Shown: positions 44,192 through 52,842, numbered from the stretch's first letter. The stretch: 64,000 nucleotides of DNA from Sedimentibacter sp. (GCA_018436705.1 JAHDLA010000014.1:1-64000); one strand, 5' to 3'. The notes: generated from the sequence alone by a model not told the origin. A program made the numbers and translations.

Positions 44192-45208
44192 ATGACATAT
44201 CAGGAATTATTGGAAAAAGCTAGGGCGAGGATGGCACCACAGTGCAGAGTATGTAAGGAATGCAACGGTGTTGTGTGCAAAGGGGAAATTCCGGGAACCG
44301 GTGGAAAGGGAAGTGGCGCCGCATTTAAAAATTGTATAGAATTTTTGTCATCAGTAAAAATTAAAATGGATACAATTTATGAAAATAAAGGGCAGGATAC
44401 TTCTTTTTTAATGTTTGGAAAAAAATTTAAATACCCTATGTTTGTGGCTCCTATCGGAGGGATGAACTTGAACTACAACGGTGCTATTACTGAAGAAGAG
44501 TATGATGATGCAGTTGTGTTTGGTGCATTAAATGCGGGGGTTGCTGCTTTTACCGGTGATGGTCCCAATGACAGTTTATTTTTGGACAGCTTACCGATAA
44601 TTAAAAAAGCAGGTGGGATAGCAGTACCGACAGTGAAACCTTGGAAGAACAATAATGTTATAGAAAAAGTAAGGCTTCTTGAAAAGGCCGATGCTATGGC
44701 GTTTGCAATGGACATTGATTCTGCAGGGCTGATTAATCTGGCATTGGCAGGCAAGCCTGTATCAGCTAAAAGTGTGGAAGAACTTTCCGAAATTACGGCT
44801 TCCACAAAAGTTCCATTTATTGTAAAAGGCATAATGACTGTAGAAGGGGCACAGAAAGCATTAGAAGCGGGAGCATACGGTATAGTGGTTTCATCCCACG
44901 GAGGCAGAGTTTTAGAGCATGCTCCGGCAACTTGTTCAATGCTTCCTGAAATCAGAAAATCCGTTGGTAATAAGCTTAAAATATTTGTTGACGGAGGAAT
45001 ACGATCCGGAGCAGACGTGTTTAAAGCGATTGCTTTAGGAGCAGATGCTGTATTGATCGGAAGACCGTATGTAATAGCAGCATTCGGAGGAGGATCGGAA
45101 GGCGTTGAACTGTATACTGAGAAAATCGGTGCTGAGCTGAGAGATATAATGGTTATGACAGGCTGCAAAAATTTAAAAGATATAACTATAGATAAAATAA
45201 TACTGTAA
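44192..45208 (+). CDS. FMN-dependent alpha-hydroxy-acid dehydrogenase/oxidase
   Basis: 338 residues from ATG 44192 (GGAAGGAGAATGT upstream). TIM-barrel of the lactate oxidase/glycolate oxidase/FMN_dh group: MFVAPIGGMNLNY, the catalytic His block VSSHGGRVLEHAPA, FMN-phosphate loop VDGGIRSGADVFKAIALGAD, IGRPYVIAAFGG. Before the barrel is a four-cysteine cluster CRVCKECNGVVC (residues ~18-29), absent from classical lactate oxidases; it could bind a metal or Fe-S centre. In an anaerobe it more likely acts as a dehydrogenase with an unknown acceptor. Substrate unknown. Confidence 0.85.
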   Translation: MTYQELLEKARARMAPQCRVCKECNGVVCKGEIPGTGGKGSGAAFKNCIEFLSSVKIKMDTIYENKGQDTSFLMFGKKFKYPMFVAPIGGMNLNYNGAITEEEYDDAVVFGALNAGVAAFTGDGPNDSLFLDSLPIIKKAGGIAVPTVKPWKNNNVIEKVRLLEKADAMAFAMDIDSAGLINLALAGKPVSAKSVEELSEITASTKVPFIVKGIMTVEGAQKALEAGAYGIVVSSHGGRVLEHAPATCSMLPEIRKSVGNKLKIFVDGGIRSGADVFKAIALGADAVLIGRPYVIAAFGGGSEGVELYTEKIGAELRDIMVMTGCKNLKDITIDKIIL

Positions 45209-45315
45209 AGCCGTTGAAAAATAATTTTTATATCTAAGGGGTATGTCTATTGGTGAAAGTGTTCTCAGAATCTACTTAACAAGTGTTTAGAAGTATAATC
45301 TAAGAGTTTTATATA

Positions 45316-45358
45316 AATAAAAAGCGGAAGAATCAACTGGATGCTTCCGCTTTTTATT
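45316..45358. terminator. bidirectional intrinsic terminator
   Basis: AATAAAAAGCGGAAG / CTTCCGCTTTTTATT hairpin with A- and T-runs on both sides, between convergent transcripts. Confidence 0.8.
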
Positions 45359-45380
45359 GAGTATAATTTTTTTCGCTCAT
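45354..45380 (-). other. eight-codon mini-ORF with a copied translation start region
   Basis: Minus-strand ATG at 45380, reading MSEKNYTQ then TAA. Its start context GGTGTTATTATGAGCG differs in one base from GGTATTATTATGAGCG at the start of the gene just upstream (45550). It looks like the remnant of a tandem copy, or a very small peptide. Confidence 0.3.
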
Positions 45381-45397
45381 AATAACACCTTATTTCA

Positions 45398-45550
45398 TTA
45401 GTCTTCTTCTTTTCTTAATCCTCTTTCGTGCAATTCACATTCATTCTGTATGCACTTGCTGTCTACATTGTATATGCAAGTTATAGTTCCGCATTTTCTA
45501 AAAGTCATTTTTGCAACAACATCTCTGATATCTTTCACTGCTACGCTCAT
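45398..45550 (-). CDS. small four-cysteine protein, DUF1540-like
   Basis: 50 residues from the ATG at 45550, preceded by GGAGG; the frame is open further upstream but has no ribosome binding site there. Sequence core: CGTITCIYNVDSKCIQNEC, i.e. C-x4-C-x7-C-x4-C including a C-x-YN element as in DUF1540 proteins. It probably binds a metal (zinc likely), role unknown. The N-terminal part (SVAVKDIRDVVAKMTF) shows no signal peptide. Confidence 0.65.
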   Translation of the reverse strand: MSVAVKDIRDVVAKMTFRKCGTITCIYNVDSKCIQNECELHERGLRKEED

Positions 45551-45808
45551 AATAATACCTCCATTTTTTATTTGATAATTTATTATATCATGTAAAATGC
45601 AATTTGTAAACAATAAAATGCAGAAAAATATAAAAAAAAATTAGGAAAACAATTTCATATGCAATTTTTGCATGATTTTGTTCAATAAATGCAGGAATGC
45701 AGGATAAAAAATTGTTGAACTTTGAAATGTAAATTGCAAGTAAATTATTTTGTGCTTCAAAACAAGTACAAGTATGGTTATTTTTATCTATTGCATGAGT
45801 ATAAATGC
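45551..45808. other. intergenic AT-rich stretch with no gene found
   Basis: Between the DUF1540-like gene and the terminator at 45809. Several TGCA-containing AT-rich segments but no ribosome binding site with a plausible frame and no riboswitch signature that I recognise. Confidence 0.5.
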
Positions 45809-45846
45809 AAAAAATCGACACAGCTTAGATATATGTCGATTTTTTT
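45809..45846. terminator. bidirectional terminator at the end of the purine permease gene
   Basis: AAAAAATCGACA / TGTCGATTTTTT perfect hairpin; it ends about 55 bp beyond the stop of the minus-strand gene at 45902. Confidence 0.8.
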
Positions 45847-45901
45847 ATAAATATTTACTTGCGTTCTATCGCTTAAGAATGTTTCTTATAATGGCGGGGT
45901 G

Positions 45902-47362
45902 CTAAATAATTGCAAGCACTACAAAGTTTAATAGGAACAGCAGCGTTGAAATAAACAAAATAGGATGTATGTCTTTGAATTGACCTTTGCATATCTTTAC
46001 TATACAGTAGAAAATGAAGCCTGCGGCGATTCCGTAGGAAATGCTGTAGCCGAATCCCATAAATACGGATGCAAAGAATGCAGGTATTGCTTCGTCCAGG
46101 TTTTCCCAGTCAATTTTTGTAAATGATGACATCATCATTACGCCTACGATTATAAGTACAGGAGATGTGGCTGCAGATGGAACTATTCCAGCAATTGGTG
46201 CTATTAACATACATGCTATAAATAACAATGCTGTTACAACGCTGGTTAGTCCTGTTCGCCCTCCGGCGCCTATACCTGCGGCACTTTCAACGTACGTTGT
46301 TGTGTTTGAAGTTCCAAATACTGCACCAATAGATGTTGCTATTGCATCAGCGAATAAAGCCTTATCCATTTTAGATTTAAAACCTGTGCTTGTTTCCAAG
46401 GCATGTTGATCTTCTTCGCTGAAAATTCCGCTTCTTCTTCCTGTTCCTATGAATGTACCTATTGTATCAAATGTATCTGACAAGCTAAATGCAAATATTG
46501 TCATTAAAACAAGAGGTATTCGTGAGGCGTCTGCAAAAAGTGACTGCATTCCATTAGGACCGAATGCTGCTCCGAATGTTACCTTAAGTTCCGCAAAAGA
46601 GGATGCCAGGCTTCCTGAAGTTAGAGTTATTTGTGATAGATCGACAACCTTAAAAGGTATTCCAATTAAGGTTGTAGCTATAATACTTATAAGGACTGCT
46701 CCCTTTATTTTAAGAACAAGGAGGATAACCAGCAGTACAAGACCTATGAGTGCCAGCTGTGTTGCAGGATTTGTGAAATCAACTAAAGACGGAACAATTC
46801 CACCATTTGTAACAACAGAAAAAATATTATTATACGTTTCGTTTGCAGCAAATGCCTGATTATTTATTGAAATAATGTTTGCACCTTCGGAAGTAAACTC
46901 TACAATATTTGCTCCCTTAATTCCTATGTATGCTATAAATATGCCGATTCCGCCGCTGATAGCATTTTGCAAATTTTCAGGAATAGCTTTTATTATACTC
47001 TTCCTAATTTTTGTAATCGTAATAAATATATTCAATAAACCACACACAAACACAAGTGCCAATGCCTGTTCCCATGTGAAACCCAGAGCAAATACAACGG
47101 TGTATGTAAAAAAAGCATTAAGTCCCATTCCGGGAGCTTGAGCGTAAGGAACATTTGCAAACAGGCCCATTACTAGAGTGCCAATTGCAGCAGCTATAAT
47201 TGTAGCCAAAAATACCGCTTGCGATGGCATACCTGTTGCTGATAAAATTGCCGGGTTAACAAATATAATGTATGACATTGCAAAAAAAGTGGTGAATCCG
47301 GCCATAATTTCCGTTGACACATTTGTGCCATTTTCTTTTAGTTTAAAAAAGTTATCCATCAT
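45902..47362 (-). CDS. guanine/hypoxanthine permease (AzgA-type NCS2)
   Basis: 486 residues with about 12-14 hydrophobic segments. AzgA-group features: STEIMAGFTTFFAMSYIIFV, GLFANVPYAQAPGMGLNAFF, FSLSDTFDTIGTFIGTGRR, GTSNTTTYVESAAGIGAGGR. Proton-coupled uptake of guanine, hypoxanthine or adenine. Preceded by a purine riboswitch of the guanine type, which supports guanine/hypoxanthine over uracil. The first of two adjacent Met codons is taken as start, with GGAGG upstream. Confidence 0.92.
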   Translation of the reverse strand: MMDNFFKLKENGTNVSTEIMAGFTTFFAMSYIIFVNPAILSATGMPSQAVFLATIIAAAIGTLVMGLFANVPYAQAPGMGLNAFFTYTVVFALGFTWEQALALVFVCGLLNIFITITKIRKSIIKAIPENLQNAISGGIGIFIAYIGIKGANIVEFTSEGANIISINNQAFAANETYNNIFSVVTNGGIVPSLVDFTNPATQLALIGLVLLVILLVLKIKGAVLISIIATTLIGIPFKVVDLSQITLTSGSLASSFAELKVTFGAAFGPNGMQSLFADASRIPLVLMTIFAFSLSDTFDTIGTFIGTGRRSGIFSEEDQHALETSTGFKSKMDKALFADAIATSIGAVFGTSNTTTYVESAAGIGAGGRTGLTSVVTALLFIACMLIAPIAGIVPSAATSPVLIIVGVMMMSSFTKIDWENLDEAIPAFFASVFMGFGYSISYGIAAGFIFYCIVKICKGQFKDIHPILFISTLLFLLNFVVLAII

Positions 47363-47440
47363 TCCTCCAAAATAAATTCATTTTATCTTAAATATTAACT
47401 GAGTTTACTATTTCCAAATTGAGAAGTAATATTATAAATC

Positions 47441-47558
47441 AAAAAAGCGAATAAACATATTCGCATCATTAAATCAGAAAAAATAAACTTATTCAATAGT
47501 CAAACAATTTAAGGTTGCTTGGTAGAAACTCTGGAACCGTATTATCCATATTATATTG
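47441..47558 (-). promoter_or_regulatory. purine (guanine-type) riboswitch and terminator
   Basis: Minus-strand aptamer 47558-47494: P1 CAATA...TATTG, the TATAAT junction, GGATAATACGG loop L2, GTTTCTACC (J2/3), P3 AAGCAA-CCTTAAA-TTGTTT and GACTATTG. The specificity base is C (GAC, position 47499), as in guanine/hypoxanthine sensors, not U as in adenine sensors. P2 is short (TGGA/TCCA). A terminator GCGAAT...ATTCGC plus T-run follows at 47464-47441. Guanine should turn off the permease. Confidence 0.92.
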
Positions 47559-47587
47559 ATGCTTTAATATTTAATTTTGACATATGT

Positions 47588-47616
47588 ATTATATATTAAT
47601 TCAAAATATTAGGCAA
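47588..47616 (-). promoter_or_regulatory. promoter of the purine permease transcript
   Basis: Minus-strand TTGCCT (47616-47611), 17-bp spacer, TATAAT (47593-47588). Confidence 0.65.
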
Positions 47617-47720
47617 ATGTATTTTATACTATAAAATCAAAATTCATATCTAGCTCAGAAGTCTAGTATTCGTATTTGTTTATATTGCATTATATGTGCG
47701 GTTATGAACAATCAAATAAT

Positions 47721-47757
47721 AAAAAAGACGATTCCTGTTCAATGCAGAAATCATCTT
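47721..47757 (-). terminator. terminator of the MacAB-like operon
   Basis: Minus strand AAGATGATT / AATCGTCTT hairpin (one G-U pair) followed by TTTT, 25 bp after the permease stop. Confidence 0.7.
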
Positions 47758-47781
47758 CTTATTTCTTAATTCTATTTTTTA

Positions 47782-48945
47782 TCACTCATACCGCAATGCA
47801 TCTACAGGTTTTAATTTTGAGGCTTTGTTTGCGGGATATAGTCCGAAAAATACACCGACTGCAAGTGAAAAGACAAATGCTATTACAATTACAGGTATGT
47901 TGATTGAATATGTAATATCCATAACGTTGGATATTACATAGGATGCTGAGATCCCTGAAAGTACACCGATAATGCCTCCCATGCCGCTCATAACAGAGGA
48001 TTCAATTAGAAACTGTATTAGAATGTTTGCTCTGCCTGCGCCAATTGCCTTACGTACGCCTATTTCCTTTGTCCTTTCAGTTACAGTAACAAGCATTATG
48101 TTCATTATGCCTATCCCTCCTACCAGCAGAGAAATACCGGCTATTCCACCCAGCATTGCAGTAAGCATTGCTGTTGTTTCGCTCAGAACTTCCAGCATTT
48201 CATCCTGGCTAAATACATTGTAGTAATCTTCGTCTCCAAAGTATTCGAGGAGATAATTTTCGATATTTTCCTTTGCAATGGAAGAGTCTTCCGCGGAATT
48301 TGCCTGTACGGTTATGCTGCTTACTTCACTAGTATTGTTTTGTCTCATTAGTGAAGTTACGGGAACTATTACTATATCGTTGCTGTCGCCTGAAGAAGAG
48401 GAGCTTTTTTCTTTAAGAATCCCGACGACAGTATATTTTTCACCTCCCACTGAAATTTCCTTTTCTAAAGGTTCATCTTTGCCAAATAAGTCTTCAGCGG
48501 TAGTAGATCCTATAATGGCAATTTTGTTTCTGTATTTTACATCAACGGGAGTAATCGGCCTTCCCGATTCAACTTCATAATTATTTATACTCAAATAGTT
48601 TTCGTTTCCGCCCATTATGCTTACATCCGTTGTTTCAATATCATATTTTACAGTTGAACTTGAGGAGTAAACAGGGGTTGCGCTTTTTACTCCTTCAAGC
48701 ACCTCTATGTCGTATGTATCATTATATTTAAGAGCTGATCTTCTTCCTCTTATATTAACGTTTATAATATTTGAGCCCATACTGGAAATGCTGTCTGCAA
48801 CACCTGAAGTAGCTCCTTGGCCTATGGAAATAAGGACTACAACGGAAAACACTCCTATTATTATGCCCAGCATTGTCAGGAAGGTTCTCATTTTATTAGA
48901 TAAAATAGACTGAAAGGCCATTTTTGTTACGCTTTTAATGTTCAT
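47782..48945 (-). CDS. MacB-type ABC transporter permease
   Basis: 387 residues: one N-terminal helix (FLTMLGIIIGVFSVVVLISIG), a large extracytoplasmic MacB_PCD domain (~45-245), and three C-terminal helices with the FtsX signature (GIAGISLLVGGIGIMNIMLV, TERTKEIGVRKAIGAGRANI). Such permeases pair with LolD-like ATPases for efflux of peptides or lipids, or for envelope signalling. Third gene of the adaptor-ATPase-permease operon, 15 bp behind the ATPase. Substrate unknown. Confidence 0.9.
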   Translation of the reverse strand: MNIKSVTKMAFQSILSNKMRTFLTMLGIIIGVFSVVVLISIGQGATSGVADSISSMGSNIINVNIRGRRSALKYNDTYDIEVLEGVKSATPVYSSSSTVKYDIETTDVSIMGGNENYLSINNYEVESGRPITPVDVKYRNKIAIIGSTTAEDLFGKDEPLEKEISVGGEKYTVVGILKEKSSSSSGDSNDIVIVPVTSLMRQNNTSEVSSITVQANSAEDSSIAKENIENYLLEYFGDEDYYNVFSQDEMLEVLSETTAMLTAMLGGIAGISLLVGGIGIMNIMLVTVTERTKEIGVRKAIGAGRANILIQFLIESSVMSGMGGIIGVLSGISASYVISNVMDITYSINIPVIVIAFVFSLAVGVFFGLYPANKASKLKPVDALRYE

Positions 48946-48960
48946 ATCGGTCTCCTTTCC

Positions 48961-49644
48961 TTAGTCTGTCTGGGATGCCGGATTGTTAAGAAGCAGTCCG
49001 TCTTTGATTGTTATAGTACGCTTTGCTTCTTTTGCAACCTCGCTGTCATGTGTTATTAATACAATAGTCTTGCCATCTTTGCTCAGATTTCGTATTAGAT
49101 TCATAACCTCGCCTCCGGATTTGGAGTCAAGATTACCTGTGGGCTCATCTGCCAATAGGACAGGAGGATCGCCTGCCAATGCACGCGCTATAGCTACACG
49201 CTGCTGTTGTCCTCCGGATAGCTCTGTAGGTTTATGTTCCATTCTGTCACTTAACCCTACCTTATCTAGAGCGTCAAGGCTCCGTTGTTTTCTTTCCTTC
49301 GCATTCATACCTCTGTAAATAAGAGGCAGTTCAACATTCTCAAATGCTGTCAGTTTTGGAAGCAGGTTAAATTTCTGAAATATAAAGCCTATTTTTTGAT
49401 TTCTTATTTTTGAAAGCTGCTTTTCGTTATATGTGCTTATTTCTTTTCCGTCAAGATAATATTCTCCGGTTGTTGGAACATCCAGGCATCCGATCATGTT
49501 CATAAGAGTTGATTTCCCAGAGCCGGAAGGCCCTATTATTGAGAGAAATTCACTTTCCTTAACATGAAGAGTTATTCCTTTGAGAACCTGCACCTGCACA
49601 GAGCCCATATCATAAGTCTTGGTTATGTCTATAAGATTAATCAT
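48961..49644 (-). CDS. MacB/LolD-type ABC transporter ATP-binding protein
   Basis: 227 residues. Walker A IGPSGSGKSTLMNMIGCLD, the QKFNLLPKLTAFENVELPLI Q-loop region typical of LolD/MacB, signature ELSGGQQQRVAIARALAG, Walker B VLLADEPTGNLDSKSG and switch His ITHDSEVA. Its ATG overlaps the adaptor stop (ATGA). Energises the adjacent permease. Confidence 0.93.
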   Translation of the reverse strand: MINLIDITKTYDMGSVQVQVLKGITLHVKESEFLSIIGPSGSGKSTLMNMIGCLDVPTTGEYYLDGKEISTYNEKQLSKIRNQKIGFIFQKFNLLPKLTAFENVELPLIYRGMNAKERKQRSLDALDKVGLSDRMEHKPTELSGGQQQRVAIARALAGDPPVLLADEPTGNLDSKSGGEVMNLIRNLSKDGKTIVLITHDSEVAKEAKRTITIKDGLLLNNPASQTD

Positions 49645-51263
49645 GGCCTCGGTCCTCCGTCTTGTCCGCCGGGGCCTCCTGCTGGACCACCTTGAACTCC
49701 TCCGGTTATTCCGGGCATGCCCATGTTCATTGTATTTGTTGTTGCATTGTTGGATTTAACAACTGTGTAAACTATTGTATCGCCTTCATTAAGTCCGCTT
49801 AGGATTTCAACTTGATCGTCTGTAGCAATGCCCATTTCTACAACAACATCACTGGTGTTTCCGGATGAATCCTTTATTGTTACTATGTAGTTATTTTTCT
49901 GTCTGTGAACTGCTTCAACAGGGATAATCAAAGTATCTTCGCTTATTTCAGAGACTATCTCAACATCTACGTTCATTCCTGACATAAGACTTTTTCTGTC
50001 ATCAAGGTTAACAGTTACGTCATATGTTGTAACTCCGTTGGAGGTGGTTCCCTCCAATGATATTTTAGTTACGGTTCCTGTGAATTCCTCATCGGGATAT
50101 GTATCGCTAGATATATTTGCTTTTTGTCCTACTGCTATTTTATTGATATCGAGTTCATCAACTGCTATTACAACTTTCATGTCTTCCATATCAGCAATAG
50201 TCATCAATGCTGTTGATCTGTCAACTACCTCATCTTCTGAAACACTTATATTAAGAATAGTGCCTGTCATGGGAGAATATATAGTGTCTCCTTCTAGCAT
50301 ATCTTCAATTTGCGATTTATATTTTTTTATTGAATTTTGTTTTTCTGATATTTCAAATTCTAAGTCGGTTCCTTCTATAACTGCTATTAAATCGCCCTTA
50401 TTCACATATTTTCCGTTTTCTGTTTCAACGGATTTTATTTCTCCGCTAACCTTTGAAATAATTGATTCTTCTTTTACTTCGTCTATTTCACCGTTTTGCA
50501 TTGCTTGGTATGTACCTTGATTGTTACTTACGGAAACCTGAGCTGTATCTCCTACACTGAAGCCTCCGGGGTTGGTTATTTGTACTGTTACAAGATATCC
50601 AAATGTTCCGCCTCCCATCTGTACAGGTGTGCTGTCCTTTTCTGTCACAATTCCTTCATGTGTTGAGAAATATTTTGTCATAAATACAGAGGCAGCATCT
50701 CCAATGGATATTTTTTCAAACTGTTCCTTAGAAAAGTATACATTGATATAAGAATTGTCTGTATCCTTAATTGTGGCTATAGATGAATTGCTGTTTATAT
50801 TATCACCGGCTTCAATATCTAAATTTGATATAATGCCTGAAATGGGAGCGTAAATATTTAAATCTCCTTGGTTTTCGTATAAATCATTCAATTCCCTTTG
50901 AAGCTTTTCAATACTTAATTGAATACTGTTGATTTCTGTGCTTGTGTCGTCGTCAGTGTCAGATTTTAATGAAATGAGAACCTGGTCTGGCTCAACCACA
51001 TCTCCTTCAGTAACATAGATAGTATCTACTGTTCCATCAATTTCAGATTTAATAGATCTTTTGTCAGTTGGAGTAACAGTTCCGCTTTCTGAAACAGACA
51101 TTGATATGTCTCCACTTGCAACAGTGTACTCAACTTCTGTTGTTGATGACTCATCCGCAGAGGTTGATGCAGCTTTTTGCTTGGCAGCTACAAATACAGC
51201 TACAGCGGCAGCGGCAATAATGATTAGTATAACTACTGTCAATCTTGCTTTTTTACTTTTCAT
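49641..51263 (-). CDS. membrane-fusion (MacA/HlyD-type) adaptor with duplicated lipoyl modules
   Basis: 540 residues, longer than the ~350-420 usual for MacA-like proteins. One N-terminal membrane anchor (LTVVILIIIAAAAVAVFVA). Two successive biotinyl-lipoyl/hairpin sets: first ~70-165 (IDGTVDTIYVTEGDVVEPDQ; YAPISGIISNLDIEAGD), second ~270-360 (VSGEIKSVETENGKYVNKGD; YSPMTGTILNISVSEDEVVD), then the beta-barrel and membrane-proximal domains. The C-terminus is a Gly/Pro-rich tail (PGITGGVQGGPAGGPGG). It links the ABC exporter to the envelope or delivers substrate. First gene of the operon. Confidence 0.87.
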   Translation of the reverse strand: MKSKKARLTVVILIIIAAAAVAVFVAAKQKAASTSADESSTTEVEYTVASGDISMSVSESGTVTPTDKRSIKSEIDGTVDTIYVTEGDVVEPDQVLISLKSDTDDDTSTEINSIQLSIEKLQRELNDLYENQGDLNIYAPISGIISNLDIEAGDNINSNSSIATIKDTDNSYINVYFSKEQFEKISIGDAASVFMTKYFSTHEGIVTEKDSTPVQMGGGTFGYLVTVQITNPGGFSVGDTAQVSVSNNQGTYQAMQNGEIDEVKEESIISKVSGEIKSVETENGKYVNKGDLIAVIEGTDLEFEISEKQNSIKKYKSQIEDMLEGDTIYSPMTGTILNISVSEDEVVDRSTALMTIADMEDMKVVIAVDELDINKIAVGQKANISSDTYPDEEFTGTVTKISLEGTTSNGVTTYDVTVNLDDRKSLMSGMNVDVEIVSEISEDTLIIPVEAVHRQKNNYIVTIKDSSGNTSDVVVEMGIATDDQVEILSGLNEGDTIVYTVVKSNNATTNTMNMGMPGITGGVQGGPAGGPGGQDGGPRP

Positions 51264-51360
51264 AAATTATTCCTTTCTATAAAAACTATGTTGTATAATT
51301 AATAGTAGAGTTGGAATGTGATAAAAATGTGTTGATATAAAATATATTCAAAAAATAAAA

Positions 51361-51409
51361 TCAGGACGTTTCCTGATATCCAGATAGGATATAAGAGGAA
51401 ACGTCCTGA
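51361..51409 (-). terminator. terminator after the CAP-domain gene
   Basis: TCAGGACGTTTCCT / AGGAAACGTCCTGA perfect 14-bp inverted repeat; minus-strand reading ends in a T-rich tail. Confidence 0.8.
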
Positions 51410-51419
51410 TGTGATTATT

Positions 51420-52250
51420 TTAGTTAGTGAACATTTGTGTCCAGTAAGATGTTCCGTTAGAATTTGTTACGTAGCCAACTCCTATTTTTGAGAAGTTTGA
51501 TGAAAGAATATTAGCTCTGTGTCCTGCTGAGTTCATCCATGCAGTTACAACGGCTTCAGGTGTTTTTTGCCCGGATGCTATATTTTCACCCCAAGCTGAC
51601 CAATTTATACCGAATTTTGTAAGCATATTGCCGGCACTTCCGTAAGTAGGTGACTGATGTGCAAAATAGTTATTGTCAGCCATATCTTGAGACTTAATTC
51701 TTGCAACATTAGAGATGGCAGCGTCTAATGTAAGTGAAGGAAGACCTTCTTTTTGTCTTTCTATGTTTACAAGTTCTACCACTTTTTGCTCGTATGCTGA
51801 AACAGATGTAACTGTGTTTTCTGTTTCGGCAGGAGCCTTATCTTCAACTGTAGTAGTTGTTTCAGCCGGTGCTTCAGTTTCTGTCGGAGTTTCAGCAGGC
51901 GTTTGACTTTCAATTGGGGTAGTAGATTCAGATTCGGAAGAATTTTCAACCGGCACTTCTGTTTCTGCCTGAGTATCGGCAGGTGTATCAGTTTCAGTAG
52001 CAGGTATAGTGCATTTAGCAGTTTTTCTGCTAAATAAATTGCTGCAGTCAATTGAATTTAAATCTACAGTTTTTCCGTTAATTGTAAACTTATATTTTGC
52101 ATTTGAGTTTGAAAATTTGCATGAATAATTTTTCAAATTACTAAAATTATACTTAGCTGTGCTTGTACAATTTCTTTCTGCGGCAAAGGCAGTTATTGGC
52201 GAAAGAGCCAAAGCTGCTGTCAATGTTAATGCTAATACTTTTTTGTTCAT
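51420..52250 (-). CDS. secreted CAP/SCP-domain protein
   Basis: 276 residues from the ATG at 52250 (AGGAGTG upstream; an ATG six codons earlier overlaps that site). Signal peptide KKVLALTLTAALALSPITAFA. Residues ~22-75 are a Cys/Asn/Lys-rich segment, ~80-150 a Pro-Thr-Glu low-complexity linker with repeated (E/A)TPxET units, and ~155-276 a CAP (SCP/PR-1) domain: VVELVNIERQKEGLPSLTLD, NNYFAHQSPTYG, WGENIASGQKTPEAVVTAWM, SAGHRANILS. Extracellular; CAP proteins of this YkwD type occur in clostridial envelopes and spores. Function unknown. Confidence 0.87.
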   Translation of the reverse strand: MNKKVLALTLTAALALSPITAFAAERNCTSTAKYNFSNLKNYSCKFSNSNAKYKFTINGKTVDLNSIDCSNLFSRKTAKCTIPATETDTPADTQAETEVPVENSSESESTTPIESQTPAETPTETEAPAETTTTVEDKAPAETENTVTSVSAYEQKVVELVNIERQKEGLPSLTLDAAISNVARIKSQDMADNNYFAHQSPTYGSAGNMLTKFGINWSAWGENIASGQKTPEAVVTAWMNSAGHRANILSSNFSKIGVGYVTNSNGTSYWTQMFTN

Positions 52251-52345
52251 AAATTCACTCCTGTTCATTCTTTAAATTTTTGGGAAGCGGTTAGCCCTAG
52301 CTTCTTTGGAAACTTTAGAACTTTAATGAGCTTTCCTTCATGAAA
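52251..52345 (-). other. structured leader of the CAP-domain gene, class not recognised
   Basis: Minus strand from a TATACT box (~52350) to the start contains two consecutive hairpins: GGAAA...TTTCC and GAAGC-TAGGGCTAACC-GCTTC. The second ends about 40 nt before the start codon. I could not assign it to a known riboswitch. Bases 52346-52576 beyond it are AT-rich without a gene that I can see. Confidence 0.35.
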
Positions 52346-52576
52346 AGAGTATATCACCGGAAAAACAAAAAAAAAACGCACAATAATTACTCTAATTGTA
52401 AAATGTGACAAAAATATTACAACATATTCAAGTTGAAAAAGATAATTACAAAAATATTACAGATAACTTGTATTTATACAAAAACACTTAAGAAAGTATT
52501 AATTAGTTTAGCATTATTTATATAAACTCCATAATATTAACATTGGGATAATATATGCCAAAACGAGAATAATTCC

Positions 52577-52605
52577 TTGACAATACAATAATTTTATATT
52601 ATTAT
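52577..52605 (+). promoter_or_regulatory. promoter of the tyrS T-box transcript
   Basis: TTGACA (52577-52582), 17-bp spacer, TATTAT (52600-52605), the same layout as the valS promoter. Confidence 0.8.
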
Positions 52606-52611
52606 TCCTTT

Positions 52612-52842
52612 ATTACATATTATCATAACTGTGAAAGAAGATAAGTAACATTTTGGTTACAAAAAAAGAGAGGGGATCGGACGGTGCAAGATTCTCAGTA
52701 CAAAATGTGAAATACACTTCTGGAGTTACCATGGGAGACCATGCGGTTATCCGACCGATAAATCGGAGAGAGGCAATATTATTGCGAATTAAGGTGGTAC
52801 CGCGGGTTATCTCGTCCTTTTGGATAGATAGCTCTTTTTTTA
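52612..52842 (+). promoter_or_regulatory. T-box leader, tyrosine-specific
   Basis: Specifier region GAAA-TAC-ACTTCTGGAGTT gives UAC (Tyr) at 52713-52715. Antiterminator core AGGTGGTACCGCGG at 52792-52805; terminator TATCT..TCC-TTTT-GGA..AGATA plus T-run to ~52842. Responds to uncharged tRNA-Tyr. Confidence 0.94.

Noticed and set aside
51801-52010. Tandem DNA repeat in the CAP-domain gene
   Set aside because: The repetition is low-complexity Pro/Thr/Glu linker coding with variable units, not an exact DNA repeat array or CRISPR.
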